Below are positions 46,784 through 57,035 of a stretch of DNA of 64,000 nucleotides, piece by piece. The stretch lies in NCBI RefSeq assembly GCF_006442975.2, contig NZ_CP083954.1:5277501-5341500 (forward strand), in the 5' to 3' direction. Every line of letters starts with the position of its first letter. Position 1 is the first letter of the stretch. The position numbers and the translations under genes are program-made. The notes under the pieces were generated by a model. It made no database searches and was not told where the DNA came from. It saw only the letters and a program-made list of their open reading frames with translations. This DNA comes from Mesorhizobium sp. B2-1-1 (GTDB lineage: Bacteria > Pseudomonadota > Alphaproteobacteria > Rhizobiales > Rhizobiaceae).

Positions 46784-48940
46784 ATGAGCCAGTCAGATCA
46801 GCCGTTTGAGGCAATCAGTCCACTGGGAGGCCAATCCCTTTTGCTGGCCACTGCGATCGCTCTCGGCCGTCTCGTCAGCAAACCGCGGACGATTGTTCAT
46901 GTGCTGTCTTACTTGCGCCGGCGGGTGACCGGGCGCGCCAAGGCCGTTGGCAAGAACCTTCATCTCTACATCATCGATCTGGCCCTGGCGCTGGCGGCAC
47001 TGTCGTTTGCTTCATTCATGCGATTGGGCCTTGATGGAGAATTCACCGGTCCGGAAAGCCACGCTTCGTTGCTCTTCGCACTCCCTTGCTTCCTGCTTAC
47101 ATGCGCCGTGGTCTTCCCGGTGACTTGCCTCTACACCCGCAACTGGCGATATGCTTCTGTCGGCGACATGCTCGGTATCGTTCGCGCGGCATTCGTCACA
47201 TCGCTGGCCTTCGTGTTCCTGATGTTTGTGGCTACACGGCTCGATTCGATCCCGCGCTCGGTGATAGTGATCCAGTTTCTGTTGCTCGTGCCGCTGCTTA
47301 TTTCAGTTCGCATCCGCTCCAAGCTCGTTGAGCTAAGCCGCTTTGGTCCGACTGCGAACAGAGCGAGAAACGGACGCGACGTGGTCCCTGTGCTGCTGAT
47401 CGGTGCAGGCGATGCGGCCGATCTTTATATTCGCGCGCTGCAGCGGGATCCGAATGCACGCCATTGGCCGGTCGGCGTGCTCGATAATGGCGCAACGACA
47501 GAGGGCTATTTCCTGCGCGGCGTGCCGGTTCTGGGCAGCATCGAAGACTTCGACATGGTCATCGGCGATCTGGAAGGTCGCGGCATCAAGCCCCGCCACG
47601 TGATTTTCACCGAAAGGGTGCCTGGCCTCGTCGACCCGATGCTTGAAGCGCTGATCGACCGGGCCGACCGTCTGGGCATCGCTGTCTCTCGCCCCGCCCC
47701 GGTCCTGGAACTGCGCAATCCTAAATATCAGAGTCGCTTCGACTTGCGCCCCATCGAACTTACCGACCTTCTGGAGAGGCCGCAGGCGGTTCTTGATAAA
47801 GATGCGTTGTCCCGAATGATCGAAAACAGGCGCATCGTCGTCACCGGCGCCGGAGGCTCGATCGGCGGAGAGCTCACGCAGCAGATTGCCGCGCTCGGCC
47901 CCACCGAAGTGGTCCTGATCGATAACAGCGAGTACAATCTGTACGCCATCGATCTGGAATTGGCGGAGAAATTCCCTAATGTGCGCCGGAAGCCATATAT
48001 CTGCGACGTACGCGACCCTGTTCGCCTGGGCGAGATTTTCCGACGCCATCGCGTCGACCTGGTCTTCCACGCGGCGGCGCTCAAACATGTGCCGATGGTC
48101 GAGTTGAATCCCTGTGAGGGCATTCTTACCAACGTCATCGGTACTATGAACGTGGCAGAAGCGACCCGCCTTTGCGGCGCCAAGGCAATGGTCCAGATAT
48201 CCACCGACAAGGTTGTGAACACGACCAGTGTCATGGGCGCTACCAAGCGCCTTGCGGAACTCTACTGCCAGTCCCTGGACCTCGCCTTCACCGCCGGCGA
48301 TACCCCCGTCCGCTTCATGACCGTTCGTTTCGGCAATGTTCTGGGTTCAAGCGGGTCGCTGATCCCGCTGTTCAAGCGCCAACTCGCCCACGGCGGTCCG
48401 CTGACCGTGACCGACATGGAGATGAAGCGCTTCTTCATGACAATACGCGAGGCGGTTGAACTGACCTTGCAGGCATCGGCCCATGGTCTGGAGAAAAAAC
48501 TCGGACAGGGCGAAATCTTCGTTCTCGACATGGGTGCGCCAATCAAGATCATCGACATGGCGCGCCGCATGATCAAGCTCGCGGGATTTCGGCCGGATGA
48601 GGACGTCAAGATCAAGATTGTCGGCTGCCGGCCGGGAGAAAAGCTGTTCGAGGAACTCTTCGACGAAAGCGAAAGACGTGTCGACGTTCCGATTTCCGGA
48701 GTCTTGGGCGCCGTGCCCAACGCGATGCCGCTTGACACGCTTCGCAAGGGATTTTCGCAATTGCGTCGCTTGGCGAGGGCCGGCGACACTGAGGGAGTGT
48801 TAAATCTTGTTGCGGATATGCTTCCCAGTTACCGCAGAGAGGAAGCCAAGCCTGCGGCGGCGGTGACGGCGCCCTTCGTGCCTCATGTGATCCTCGGTTC
48901 AGCCAAGGCAACCACGCGTCCACACGAGGCGGCCGCTTGA
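46784..48940 (+). CDS. Membrane-bound UDP-sugar 4,6-dehydratase (FlaA1/CapD/WbpM type)
   Basis: 718 residues. Four N-terminal membrane segments (about residues 65-185) are followed by a redox-like Rossmann domain and then the large catalytic SDR domain with IVVTGAGGSIGGELTQQI near 348 and ISTDKVVNTTSVMGATKRLA, where Met484 and Lys488 replace the usual Tyr-x3-Lys, as in WbpM. This group converts UDP-GlcNAc to UDP-4-keto-6-deoxy-GlcNAc, the first step to bacillosamine and related amino sugars. That product is the natural substrate for the DegT aminotransferase at 59753. The ATG at 46784 was chosen; frame extends upstream without a good site. Confidence 0.88.
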   Translation: MSQSDQPFEAISPLGGQSLLLATAIALGRLVSKPRTIVHVLSYLRRRVTGRAKAVGKNLHLYIIDLALALAALSFASFMRLGLDGEFTGPESHASLLFALPCFLLTCAVVFPVTCLYTRNWRYASVGDMLGIVRAAFVTSLAFVFLMFVATRLDSIPRSVIVIQFLLLVPLLISVRIRSKLVELSRFGPTANRARNGRDVVPVLLIGAGDAADLYIRALQRDPNARHWPVGVLDNGATTEGYFLRGVPVLGSIEDFDMVIGDLEGRGIKPRHVIFTERVPGLVDPMLEALIDRADRLGIAVSRPAPVLELRNPKYQSRFDLRPIELTDLLERPQAVLDKDALSRMIENRRIVVTGAGGSIGGELTQQIAALGPTEVVLIDNSEYNLYAIDLELAEKFPNVRRKPYICDVRDPVRLGEIFRRHRVDLVFHAAALKHVPMVELNPCEGILTNVIGTMNVAEATRLCGAKAMVQISTDKVVNTTSVMGATKRLAELYCQSLDLAFTAGDTPVRFMTVRFGNVLGSSGSLIPLFKRQLAHGGPLTVTDMEMKRFFMTIREAVELTLQASAHGLEKKLGQGEIFVLDMGAPIKIIDMARRMIKLAGFRPDEDVKIKIVGCRPGEKLFEELFDESERRVDVPISGVLGAVPNAMPLDTLRKGFSQLRRLARAGDTEGVLNLVADMLPSYRREEAKPAAAVTAPFVPHVILGSAKATTRPHEAAA

Positions 48941-48960
48941 GGCCCAGCGGGAGCGCTGCC

Positions 48961-50415
48961 GTGCTAAGGCATATTGCCTCGGCTCTGTTTGTCGCGCTGT
49001 CGTGCGGCACTGCACTGGCCGGGGCGCCTCAACCTCAGCCGACAGTGGCCGAGGCACGGAAGGCGGTCGAGGCTGCCGGGGCCTATTTCCGCGATCATCT
49101 CGGTGTAGCGGGAACTTATGTATGGAAATATTCCCTCGACGGCCAAAAGAGGGTGGGCGAGGGCGGTACCGTGCCCGCGAGCGTTGGCTGGGTGCAGCCG
49201 CCTGGTACGCCGGCTGTCGGCGCTGCGTTCCTGCGCATTTTCGAGGTTACCGGCGACAAGCAATGGCTTCAGTCTGCCCAGGTCGTGGCAACCGCTCTGG
49301 TCAAGACTCAGCTGGAGTCCGGCGGATGGTTTTACAAGATCGAGACCGACCCGCAAAAGGCGGCGACATGGTGCTACCGCGCACTGAAGTTGGGCGGGAA
49401 TACCTGTCGCGATATCAAGGACAATCCGCAACGCAACGAGACTGTCCTCGATGACAACAACACACAGAGCGTGCTGAATTTTCTGATGTGGTTCGACCTG
49501 GCGAGCGGCGGTTCGGATCCGGACGTCCGTTCCTGCATCGACAGGGCGCTTCATCGATTGATGCGGGTGCAATACCCGAATGGGGCCTTCCCGGTATTCT
49601 TCAAGGGAGTCGCGCCTGGGGCGGATGTAAAGGCTGCGGCCAAGGCGAGTATTCCGGCCAGTTGGTCTCACGAGTGGCAGAAGCCTGATCGTCCGCCCTA
49701 TTTCATCATCAATGACAATCTTCCCCGCGATATGGGTCGTCTCTTTCTCAACGCCTACCGCACATATCACGATCCCGCATATCTCAAGACGGCGGAGAAG
49801 GTCGGTGATTTTCTCCTTGCAGCCCAGTTGCCCGCGCCACAACAGGGCTGGGCTCAGGGTTACGATCGTTCCATGCAGCCGGTTTGGGGACGCAGGTTTG
49901 AGCCGCCAGCGGTCGTCTCGCGCGAAACCGCCGGCAATATCGATTACCTGATCGAGTTGAACGAGCAAAACAGGGATGCGCGGTTGCTGCACGCGGCGAC
50001 GACTGCAGCCACCTGGCTACAGGCGGCGCGCCTGTCCGACGGCAGTTGGGCACGTTTCTACGAACTCAACACCAACCGGCCGCTTTACATCGATGAGGGC
50101 GGCCAAGTGACGTTCGACGACATGGACCTCCTGAAACACTACGGCATGAAAACCGGTGCAGAGATCGAGCCGGTGTTCGCTCGGCTCGAGAGTGCAACGC
50201 GGGGGCAGAGAGTTTCACGTCAACGACTGTGGATCAGTGCCGCGGATGAGTTGAGTACTGGCGAACTGAATTCAAAGGTGCGTCAGCTCGTCGACAGTCA
50301 GGATACCCAGGGACGCTGGGTTGAGGGCCGGTTTATCGAGGGAGAAGACTTCGTCGAGGGCGTGTTCGCCCTCGCTCGTTTCATCTCCGCGCAAGCATCA
50401 GAGCCGGCGAAATAG
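48961..50415 (+). CDS. Secreted polysaccharide lyase, PL10 (pectate lyase)-like
   Basis: 484 residues with a Sec signal peptide (LRHIASALFVALSCGTALAG). The mature part is an alpha-toroid-type fold with QYPNGAFPVFF, LDDNNTQSVLNFLMWF and WARFYELNTNRPLYIDEGG, all reminiscent of family-10 pectate lyases. These cleave acidic (galacturonate) chains by beta-elimination, matching the uronic acids supplied by rkpK and lpsL. GTG at 48961 is used because GGGAG lies at 48949-48953 and the signal peptide starts there; a TTG at 48937 is possible. It directly follows the FlaA1-like gene. It may trim or release the polymer in the periplasm. Confidence 0.72.
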   Translation: MLRHIASALFVALSCGTALAGAPQPQPTVAEARKAVEAAGAYFRDHLGVAGTYVWKYSLDGQKRVGEGGTVPASVGWVQPPGTPAVGAAFLRIFEVTGDKQWLQSAQVVATALVKTQLESGGWFYKIETDPQKAATWCYRALKLGGNTCRDIKDNPQRNETVLDDNNTQSVLNFLMWFDLASGGSDPDVRSCIDRALHRLMRVQYPNGAFPVFFKGVAPGADVKAAAKASIPASWSHEWQKPDRPPYFIINDNLPRDMGRLFLNAYRTYHDPAYLKTAEKVGDFLLAAQLPAPQQGWAQGYDRSMQPVWGRRFEPPAVVSRETAGNIDYLIELNEQNRDARLLHAATTAATWLQAARLSDGSWARFYELNTNRPLYIDEGGQVTFDDMDLLKHYGMKTGAEIEPVFARLESATRGQRVSRQRLWISAADELSTGELNSKVRQLVDSQDTQGRWVEGRFIEGEDFVEGVFALARFISAQASEPAK

Positions 50416-50520
50416 CTTCTATATATCGCTCGCTCTTGCCATGGGGAGACCCTGACCAGATCTTCCGGGTGCGCCGATTTTAGCCTTTGTAGAAGCTGGA
50501 AAGCTCGGCTGGTGGGCCCC

Positions 50521-51861
50521 TTAGATCGGCCTGCGTAGGAAAGGCCGCGAACGACCGTACTTGGAGCGAGTACCGCGAAGAAAGCGCGTGACCGTTCTTG
50601 AAGCTGGGCCGTCGCGCAAAATCGCAACACTGGGCGCCATTCCAAGCAGCAGAGGCACGAGAAAGAAACGACTGTAAAGATGCGGTAGCGCATTTGCCAG
50701 CGCCGCGAAGAGGAGAACTGTCGTCGCCGTGCAAATGGCGGATACCTTGCCTTCACGACTCCGAGCGGCAAGGATGGCGATGGTGATGCCTGCCACGAGC
50801 AGGAGCAGAAAACCGATGAATCCGGGCAGCCCTGCCTCGACCCATATGAGGAGGTAGGTGTTGTGGACCGGGGCGTGCAATTCGCTGACCTGCCGATACT
50901 GGTCGGCACCGATACCAAGCAGTGAATTATTGTCCGCTTTGCCAATGGCCTCATGGATGAGCCGCATACGGTCTGCAAACGTGCCAGCCTCATCGAGGTC
51001 ACCATTCTGCAGCGCATTCAGCACGCGGTGTTGGAAGACCTCGGGCAAGAAGTCGCGGCCCCAGGTAACGGCAATGAAGAATGCGGCGAGCGAGGTCACC
51101 GCTAAAGAAATGATGCGGCGCCACGAGCCCGTCGCGACTACGAAGATGGTGACCGCAAAGACAAGGCCGATCAGGCCGGTATTGGATCCTGTCAAAATAA
51201 TGCCATAACCAAAAAGCGGCAGTCCGACCCAAAGCCAGCGAGGCCTTATGCAACCTGACGCCACCAGCCACAACATTAGCGGGACAGAGAGCGCTATCAG
51301 CGTTGCGCACTCATTCTCGCGTTCCACCCAACCCTGGAAACGACCATTGCCGCTGACAAAGACGGTGCCGCGTTGCTTGAGGATGTCGATTATCACTATC
51401 CCCTGCAGACACATCACGGCGATCGAGCAAAGAAATGATTTCATCAAGAGAACGATTTCCGCCCAGGGCCTCGACACGATCATGAAGGCCAGGAGAAAGT
51501 AAGCGTACAGATATTGCGCCGAGATGATGAAGCCTCGCTGCGGATCTCCGTGGATCAGACTGCTTAGCAGCAGCATCCCGCATAGTAGGGCGATGCCGAT
51601 ATTCCATAGAAACGTCCCCGCGCCCAAGGGAGAGATCGAAAAGGATTTCCCGAGTATGGCTGCGAATACGGCCGCGAGAGCGAAGCCGTCGCTGATGGTA
51701 AAATAGAATGCATCAAACCGAAGAATATTGAAGGGCGTGAGAAAGACGGACGCCACGGCGAACCAGAGCCCGAGTCTCCCGGCTACCTCTGGCAACGATG
51801 TGACGGCCGGTTTGGGGCCGGGCCTTGTCCAATAATGGCGAGGAGCCCTGGCGTAGTTCAT
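50521..51861 (-). CDS. O-antigen ligase/polymerase family protein (Wzy/WaaL-like)
   Basis: Membrane protein, 446 residues, about ten to twelve hydrophobic segments. A large periplasmic loop contains the family signature: WVERENECATLIALSVP before it and DNNSLLGIGADQY plus VHNTYLLIWVEAGLPGFIGF within or after it. Such proteins polymerise lipid-linked repeat units or ligate them to lipid A. ATG at 51861 has GGAG and GAGG just upstream; a start at 51906 lacks a site. Convergent with the lyase gene and divergent from the co-polymerase gene at 52135. Confidence 0.85.
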   Translation of the reverse strand: MNYARAPRHYWTRPGPKPAVTSLPEVAGRLGLWFAVASVFLTPFNILRFDAFYFTISDGFALAAVFAAILGKSFSISPLGAGTFLWNIGIALLCGMLLLSSLIHGDPQRGFIISAQYLYAYFLLAFMIVSRPWAEIVLLMKSFLCSIAVMCLQGIVIIDILKQRGTVFVSGNGRFQGWVERENECATLIALSVPLMLWLVASGCIRPRWLWVGLPLFGYGIILTGSNTGLIGLVFAVTIFVVATGSWRRIISLAVTSLAAFFIAVTWGRDFLPEVFQHRVLNALQNGDLDEAGTFADRMRLIHEAIGKADNNSLLGIGADQYRQVSELHAPVHNTYLLIWVEAGLPGFIGFLLLLVAGITIAILAARSREGKVSAICTATTVLLFAALANALPHLYSRFFLVPLLLGMAPSVAILRDGPASRTVTRFLRGTRSKYGRSRPFLRRPI

Positions 51862-52134
51862 CCTCACTCCTGAATCTGCTTGAGAGTCCTTTTCGCCAGC
51901 CTTCATTGGGCCTGCAGTTCAGCCTATCTGCCAAGATAGGGCCCGGGCCGGTTACGCTATCCTTTTGGATGATGTCGCCTTTGCGGCTAAGCCTCTTGAG
52001 CGCGATTGCGGCCGCGCAACCATGTTAAAACTGTCGTCGCGGTAAGTCGCGAATTCGATGTTGGGTAGCCTCCAGGTCCGATGTGGCAGGGCCGGCTTGG
52101 ACCAGTCGAAGACAAACAAAAAGGGGCGGGATCT

Positions 52135-54438
52135 GTGAGCTTGATAGACGACAACAGCGTGTGGAGCCGTCTGGAACCATTTCTTCAAGAGCCGATCGAG
52201 CCGTCGAAGGAACGCACTTTCGGCCCGCGCGAGCTCTACACGCTTTTCCGAAGGCGCCTCCCCTTGATCCTTGCGGTCGTGACTACCGGCACCGCTCTCG
52301 CGCTCATCACGGCCGTGGAACTTCCCAAGACGTACACCGCTCGCTCGATGATCGTTGTCGAATCCGACGATCCCAATCCTCTCGACACCGCACAAGCGCA
52401 GCCTAATCAACAGCCCGACAAGTCGCGAATGGACACCGAGGCGGATCTGATCACCTCTCGTGTCTTTGCCAGCCTGGTCGTCGACAGACTGGACCTCATC
52501 AAGGACCCGGACTTCAACACCTATCTGAAACCAGCCGCGAGCCGAGCTTCCCCTTCGGATTCGGGCCCTGGACTGCTGTCACAGGCCGTCGGCTTGATCG
52601 TCTCGATACCGCGAGCGCTATGGAGCCTTGTCGCCGGCGCCGACCCGCAGGATCCCGCGTCGCTGCCATCGAAGGGGGTTCAGCAAGATCGGGCGATTTC
52701 ATCGTATCTGTCGAGCGTTTCGGTTGACCGGTCCGGAGAGAGCTCGGCGATGACGATCTCCTTTTTCAATGACGACGCGTCGAGGGCGGCCCTGATAGCC
52801 AATGCGACGGCCAAACTGTTCGTGGAATGGTCCCGGGACAACAAGCGGCAGGACATCAAGGACGCCGTTAGCTTTCTGAGGCAGCAATCGACGGAGCTTG
52901 CGTCACGGATAGCCGCCATAGAAGGCCAGATCGCCCAATATGCGCGAGAACACGGCGTATCCAGCGATCCACGCGATGATCTGCTGCGCGCCTCGATCCA
53001 GCAAAGCAACGAGCAGCTCAGCACCGCCAGAGGTGAATACACGCAAGCGCAGGCGCGCCTCGCCCAGGTCAGGCTGGCGGCCAAGACCGGCGACGCGGGC
53101 GCCAACGTCGATCCCCTGCTCTCATCGGACTTCCTGACATCCCTGCGCAACGACGAAGCGACGGCGATGAGGGATCGCGCGCAACTGGCCAGCAACTACG
53201 GGCGCAATCATCCCCTGGTCCAGGAGGCGGATGCAAAAGTAGCGGCCGTCCGCGCGATGATCTCTCAGGAGATGCTGCGTACGATCGCAATCTTGGAAAA
53301 CGACGTCCGCGTCAACGAAGGCAGGGTCAACCAACTCGCCAAGACTTTGGAGGAGTCCAACGAGCAACTACGGCAAAGGAGCCTGGCGGAAGCGAAGCTT
53401 CGGGAACTGAACAACCAATTGTCGACCGAGCAGAAGCTCTACGACCTCGTATCAGGCAGGCTTGGCAGCCTCGATCCGTTTTCCGAGGCGGTCGAGCCCG
53501 GCGTGCGGACGGTTTCCGCTGCCGAGATTCCGACGAGCCCTTCCTTTCCCAAACTTCGTCTGATGACGGCAGGCGGTTTCGCCGCGTCGCTGATCCTAGC
53601 CCTGATCCTTGTGCTGACGCTTGAAAGCATGGATGTGAGAATACGCGAGTCACAACGGGTATCGAAGCTTATCCGTGCGCCACTGCTGGCGTCGATTCCG
53701 CAACTGCCCAAGAAATTCCTGCAACGCGCCACGCCTCCTCTTGAAACCTTGTTGTCGCAACCACGGTCGGCCTTCTCCGATGCCTTCCGGTCGCTGTACA
53801 TGGCCTGCACCCGGATGAACGGTGGCCGGAGCAAACAGGTGATCCTGGTCAGCTCAGGACTACCACAGGAAGGCAAGACAACGACGGCCATGGGCCTCGC
53901 CGTGGCAGCTGGAATGGACGGCGCCCTGACAGCGCTGATTGATCTGGATTTGCGAACCCGCAGCATCCATAGCGCCATGCAGTTTGGGCCCGCCGACAAG
54001 ACACTCAACGACTACCTACATGGTGGTTGCACCCTGGCAGAGATCGTTCAGACGCTTCCTGAAGTTCCGCGACTGGATGTGCTGGCGCCATCTGCCGACG
54101 ACCAGACCTTGCCTGAATTCCTCAATTCCAGCCAATTCGCGAAATTGCTGGAGGCGTTCCGGCTCGAATACGACGTGGTGATCATCGACGCGCCGCCTGT
54201 GCTCGTCGTCGAAGACGCAATCAGGATTGCCGCCTCGGTGGATACCGTCGTGGTCGTGGCCGCGTGCGACAACACCACGCAAGAGGCTCTCTCCCAGGTT
54301 GTCGAGCGCCTGCGGTTCGCCGGCGGTCCATCGATCGGCTGGGTGTTCAACCGCGTCGACCCCTTCCGACAGGCCCGTGGTGCCCTGCGGAAAGCCTATT
54401 TGAAACGGCAGCAGATTCGTCGTTATTTTCCCGCTTGA
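52135..54438 (+). CDS. Polysaccharide co-polymerase with tyrosine-kinase-like ATPase (ExoP/Wzc type)
   Basis: 767 residues. An N-terminal Wzz domain has a first membrane segment near residues 45-65 and a second near 490; the long periplasmic part between is largely coiled coil. The cytoplasmic BY-kinase domain has Walker A SSGLPQEGKTTTA (Lys581), Walker A' LIDLDLRTRS and Walker B VVIIDAPPVL. There is no clear C-terminal tyrosine cluster, only two tyrosines near the end. It controls chain length and couples to the export protein at 57036. GTG at 52135 follows AAGGGGCGGG; ATG at 52081 is an alternative. Confidence 0.88.
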   Translation: MSLIDDNSVWSRLEPFLQEPIEPSKERTFGPRELYTLFRRRLPLILAVVTTGTALALITAVELPKTYTARSMIVVESDDPNPLDTAQAQPNQQPDKSRMDTEADLITSRVFASLVVDRLDLIKDPDFNTYLKPAASRASPSDSGPGLLSQAVGLIVSIPRALWSLVAGADPQDPASLPSKGVQQDRAISSYLSSVSVDRSGESSAMTISFFNDDASRAALIANATAKLFVEWSRDNKRQDIKDAVSFLRQQSTELASRIAAIEGQIAQYAREHGVSSDPRDDLLRASIQQSNEQLSTARGEYTQAQARLAQVRLAAKTGDAGANVDPLLSSDFLTSLRNDEATAMRDRAQLASNYGRNHPLVQEADAKVAAVRAMISQEMLRTIAILENDVRVNEGRVNQLAKTLEESNEQLRQRSLAEAKLRELNNQLSTEQKLYDLVSGRLGSLDPFSEAVEPGVRTVSAAEIPTSPSFPKLRLMTAGGFAASLILALILVLTLESMDVRIRESQRVSKLIRAPLLASIPQLPKKFLQRATPPLETLLSQPRSAFSDAFRSLYMACTRMNGGRSKQVILVSSGLPQEGKTTTAMGLAVAAGMDGALTALIDLDLRTRSIHSAMQFGPADKTLNDYLHGGCTLAEIVQTLPEVPRLDVLAPSADDQTLPEFLNSSQFAKLLEAFRLEYDVVIIDAPPVLVVEDAIRIAASVDTVVVVAACDNTTQEALSQVVERLRFAGGPSIGWVFNRVDPFRQARGALRKAYLKRQQIRRYFPA

Positions 54439-54443
54439 CCGCC

Positions 54444-54461
54444 ATCGGCCGCGCGGCCGAT
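54444..54461. terminator. 18-bp perfect palindrome between convergent genes
   Basis: ATCGGCC GCGC GGCCGAT is self-complementary: 7-bp stem, 4-nt loop. It lies 5 bp after the co-polymerase stop and 13 bp before the stop of the convergent glycosyltransferase. Likely a shared terminator, though without a T-tract. Confidence 0.45.
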
Positions 54462-54474
54462 CAGGCGCGGCCGA

Positions 54475-55662
54475 CTATATCCCCATCGCCTCGAGCAGGG
54501 TTTGGTTCACCTTGTGAACATCGAACCGGTCTTCCGCGAGCTTTCTTGAGTTGGCGCCCATTTTTGCAGCGAGTTCCTCATCCTCGAGAAAAGCCCGCTG
54601 CGCCGAGGCGAGAGCTTCCACGTCTCGCGGCTCGACCCGGAAACCGTTCTCGCCCTCGATCACCGTTTCTTGACAGCCAGGGGCGTTGGTCGTGATTATC
54701 GGCCGACCGGTCGACAAGGCTTCCAGCGCGCTGCGGGGAATGCCCTCCCTGTAATAGGACGGCAACACGAACACGGTGGACGCGGTCAAATAGGGACCGA
54801 CGTCGTGTGTTTCGCCGAGATATTCAACGGCGCCTTCCTTGGTCCACTGGTCCATTTCGGCTTTCGAGATGGAGAGGGGACTGGGATCGAAGGGCCCGAG
54901 AATCTGAAAGCGTGCAGCGCGATACTTGGTCTTCAGGATACGCGCGGCGGCAGCAAACTCGGCAATTCCCTTTTCGCGAAGCAAGCGAGCGATCAGAAGG
55001 AAGACGGGAGGCCCTGAAGGTGGGGGGCTTGCGGCAAACAGTGTCAGGTCCACTCCTGAACCTGGGATCATGATCACTGGCGTCGTCGCAGAAACCATCC
55101 CATGGCGCCGGATGTCGGAAGCGTCGGCGTCATTGTAAGCGAAAACTGCTTCGCAGCCGACCAGAGCCGAGCGGTAGAGACCAATACTCAACCGGCGCAA
55201 GATGGTTGCGCGCAGTCCCGTCATGCTGCCGCTGAATATGAAGCCGAAGCCTGTAAAGAGCGCAAACCGGCGCGGTACACGGGCAAGGCGGGCAGCCAAT
55301 CCACCATAGATGATCGGCTTCATCGTATACGCCAGGACGATTTCGGGCGCCAAGCCGCGGATGAGCTTGTAAAGCGCCTTGAGCGTTCGCAAATCGGCCA
55401 GCGGACTGGTACCCGTCCTGGCCATCGGAATCTGTCGGAAGGTCACGCCAATTGCCTTGAGCCCGGCGATCGCCCGCTCATCTTCATCGGGGGCGAGCGC
55501 AATGACATCATGCCCCGCAGCGACCATGGCCTTCAACAATTCGAGACGAAAGTTGACAAGCGAACGCGTCAGGCTCGCAATGACGACGATGCGCTTGCGG
55601 CGCATCGCATAGTCCACAGGGGCGCGAGGAGAATCTCGACCATTCATGTGCACAGCAACCAC
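54475..55662 (-). CDS. GT4 glycosyltransferase, PglA/WbnK-like
   Basis: 395-residue GT-B enzyme resembling PglA, which in Campylobacter adds GalNAc to undecaprenyl-linked bacillosamine. N-terminal VVIASLTRSLVNFRLELLKA, AYTMKPIIYGGLAARLARV and GFGFIF are typical of this group; donor domain has LLIARLLREKGIAEF and YYREGIPRSALEALSTGRP (EX7E). GTG at 55662 has AGGAG upstream; the conserved part begins at the ATG at 55605. Second gene of a two-gene - strand unit with the next glycosyltransferase. The PglA likeness fits the bacillosamine-type genes in the locus. Confidence 0.85.
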   Translation of the reverse strand: MVAVHMNGRDSPRAPVDYAMRRKRIVVIASLTRSLVNFRLELLKAMVAAGHDVIALAPDEDERAIAGLKAIGVTFRQIPMARTGTSPLADLRTLKALYKLIRGLAPEIVLAYTMKPIIYGGLAARLARVPRRFALFTGFGFIFSGSMTGLRATILRRLSIGLYRSALVGCEAVFAYNDADASDIRRHGMVSATTPVIMIPGSGVDLTLFAASPPPSGPPVFLLIARLLREKGIAEFAAAARILKTKYRAARFQILGPFDPSPLSISKAEMDQWTKEGAVEYLGETHDVGPYLTASTVFVLPSYYREGIPRSALEALSTGRPIITTNAPGCQETVIEGENGFRVEPRDVEALASAQRAFLEDEELAAKMGANSRKLAEDRFDVHKVNQTLLEAMGI

Positions 55663-55671
55663 CAGCCGCTC

Positions 55672-56817
55672 CTATCGGATATGGCGACGACGCCCTAGAG
55701 CTGCTTCGTAGAGTTCCAGGTGCCGGCCGACGTAAAGGGAAAGCGAGAAGTTCTCCATGACGCGACGACGCGCTTGTTGACCCAAGGCGCGGCGCTCGGC
55801 CGGTTCAAGGCTGACAAGCCTGATCAATCCGGCGGCCAGTGCTTCACTGTCTCCCGGTGGAACGACCACGCCGCTGTCGCCGACCAGCCAGCCGGAGTCG
55901 CCGACCGCGGTAACCACCGCCGGCACGCCGCTGGCCATCGCCTCGCCTACGGCAAGGGAAAATGCCTCGCCCCAAGCCGAGCAAAGCGCGTAGACATCGA
56001 AGCCCGGCATGAGGTCGGCGATGTCCGCGCGGATGCCCGGCGTGGTAATGCGGTCGTCTATGCCGAGCTCACGGGCGGTGCGCCGCACCGGGCCGTCGGC
56101 ATGTCCCTCCCCGATAAATATGCCCTGAACGTCGTATCCCTGTTCCAGGAGCCGGCTGATGGCGCGGACCAGGCTAACCTGGTCCTTCATGGGATGGAAG
56201 CGTGCCACATGGCCGATCATCAGCCGTCCGGGCGGCAAGCCGAACAGGCGGCGCAGCTTCGCACCGGCGTCGGCCGAGGGGGAAAATTGATCGCAATCCG
56301 TCCCGTTCGGGATAACCACCCTTCGGCGCGGATCAAAGCCCAGGCGCTCGTGATCATCGGCGGCGACGCGCGAGCAATATGAGATCGCGCTGGTGCGCCT
56401 CGACAGGCGGGCCGAGAGCCGTATCAATTGACGCGTCAACGGTTTCTCGTCGGCGAGATCTCGAACCGTGTGATGGATGCTCCAGATGACCGGCGAGAAA
56501 TTGAGCCCTAGCATCGAGCCGAGCGTTGCCGCGACGTTGCCGTGATACATCCATCCGTGAAGAAGATCGGGGGCCGCCCGTCTTATCGACCGCGTCAGCC
56601 GAACGACATCGCGCGGTCGCGGCCGTTCCGTCATGCCGAGCGAAACGAGCCCCGATCTTGTATATTCTACGTTTGCAGCCACCGGACCGGGTGAAAGCAG
56701 GGACAGAACTGAAGTCGAGAAGCGATTTTGGTCGACCTGGCCAAGAAAACGGGCAAGCATGACCTGAGCGCCGCCGACGTCGAGACTGGTAATGGTGTGA
56801 AGAACACTTGTGTGCAC
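55672..56817 (-). CDS. GT4 glycosyltransferase
   Basis: 381 residues from a GTG at 56817 preceded by GGGAAG; an ATG at 56892 gives 25 more residues but has no ribosome site. N-terminal domain SLDVGGAQVMLARFLGQV and WSIHHTVRDL; donor domain IGHVARFHPMKDQVSLVRAI and EAFSLAVGEAMASGVPAVVT with the EX7E glutamates. Ends 9 bp before the PglA-like gene on the same strand. Divergent from the export operon at 57036. Specificity unknown. Confidence 0.87.
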   Translation of the reverse strand: MHTSVLHTITSLDVGGAQVMLARFLGQVDQNRFSTSVLSLLSPGPVAANVEYTRSGLVSLGMTERPRPRDVVRLTRSIRRAAPDLLHGWMYHGNVAATLGSMLGLNFSPVIWSIHHTVRDLADEKPLTRQLIRLSARLSRRTSAISYCSRVAADDHERLGFDPRRRVVIPNGTDCDQFSPSADAGAKLRRLFGLPPGRLMIGHVARFHPMKDQVSLVRAISRLLEQGYDVQGIFIGEGHADGPVRRTARELGIDDRITTPGIRADIADLMPGFDVYALCSAWGEAFSLAVGEAMASGVPAVVTAVGDSGWLVGDSGVVVPPGDSEALAAGLIRLVSLEPAERRALGQQARRRVMENFSLSLYVGRHLELYEAALGRRRHIR

Positions 56818-57035
56818 GCAGGCTTCCCAGCTGTCTGCAACGCTCCGCCCTGAGGAAGCATTCAATCGTCCGGCAGTATCCAGCCGCACCATACGTTGGT
56901 TGCAGTCGACATCCAGTTAGCCAAATTAGGTGGGAACCAGACCGAAGGTTGTCACCGCTCCACCAAAGGTATGACTCATTGTCCTCGCGCAGGTGTCGCT
57001 AGGGTCTTTGCAGGAAAATTCTATGGTGGGCTTCC

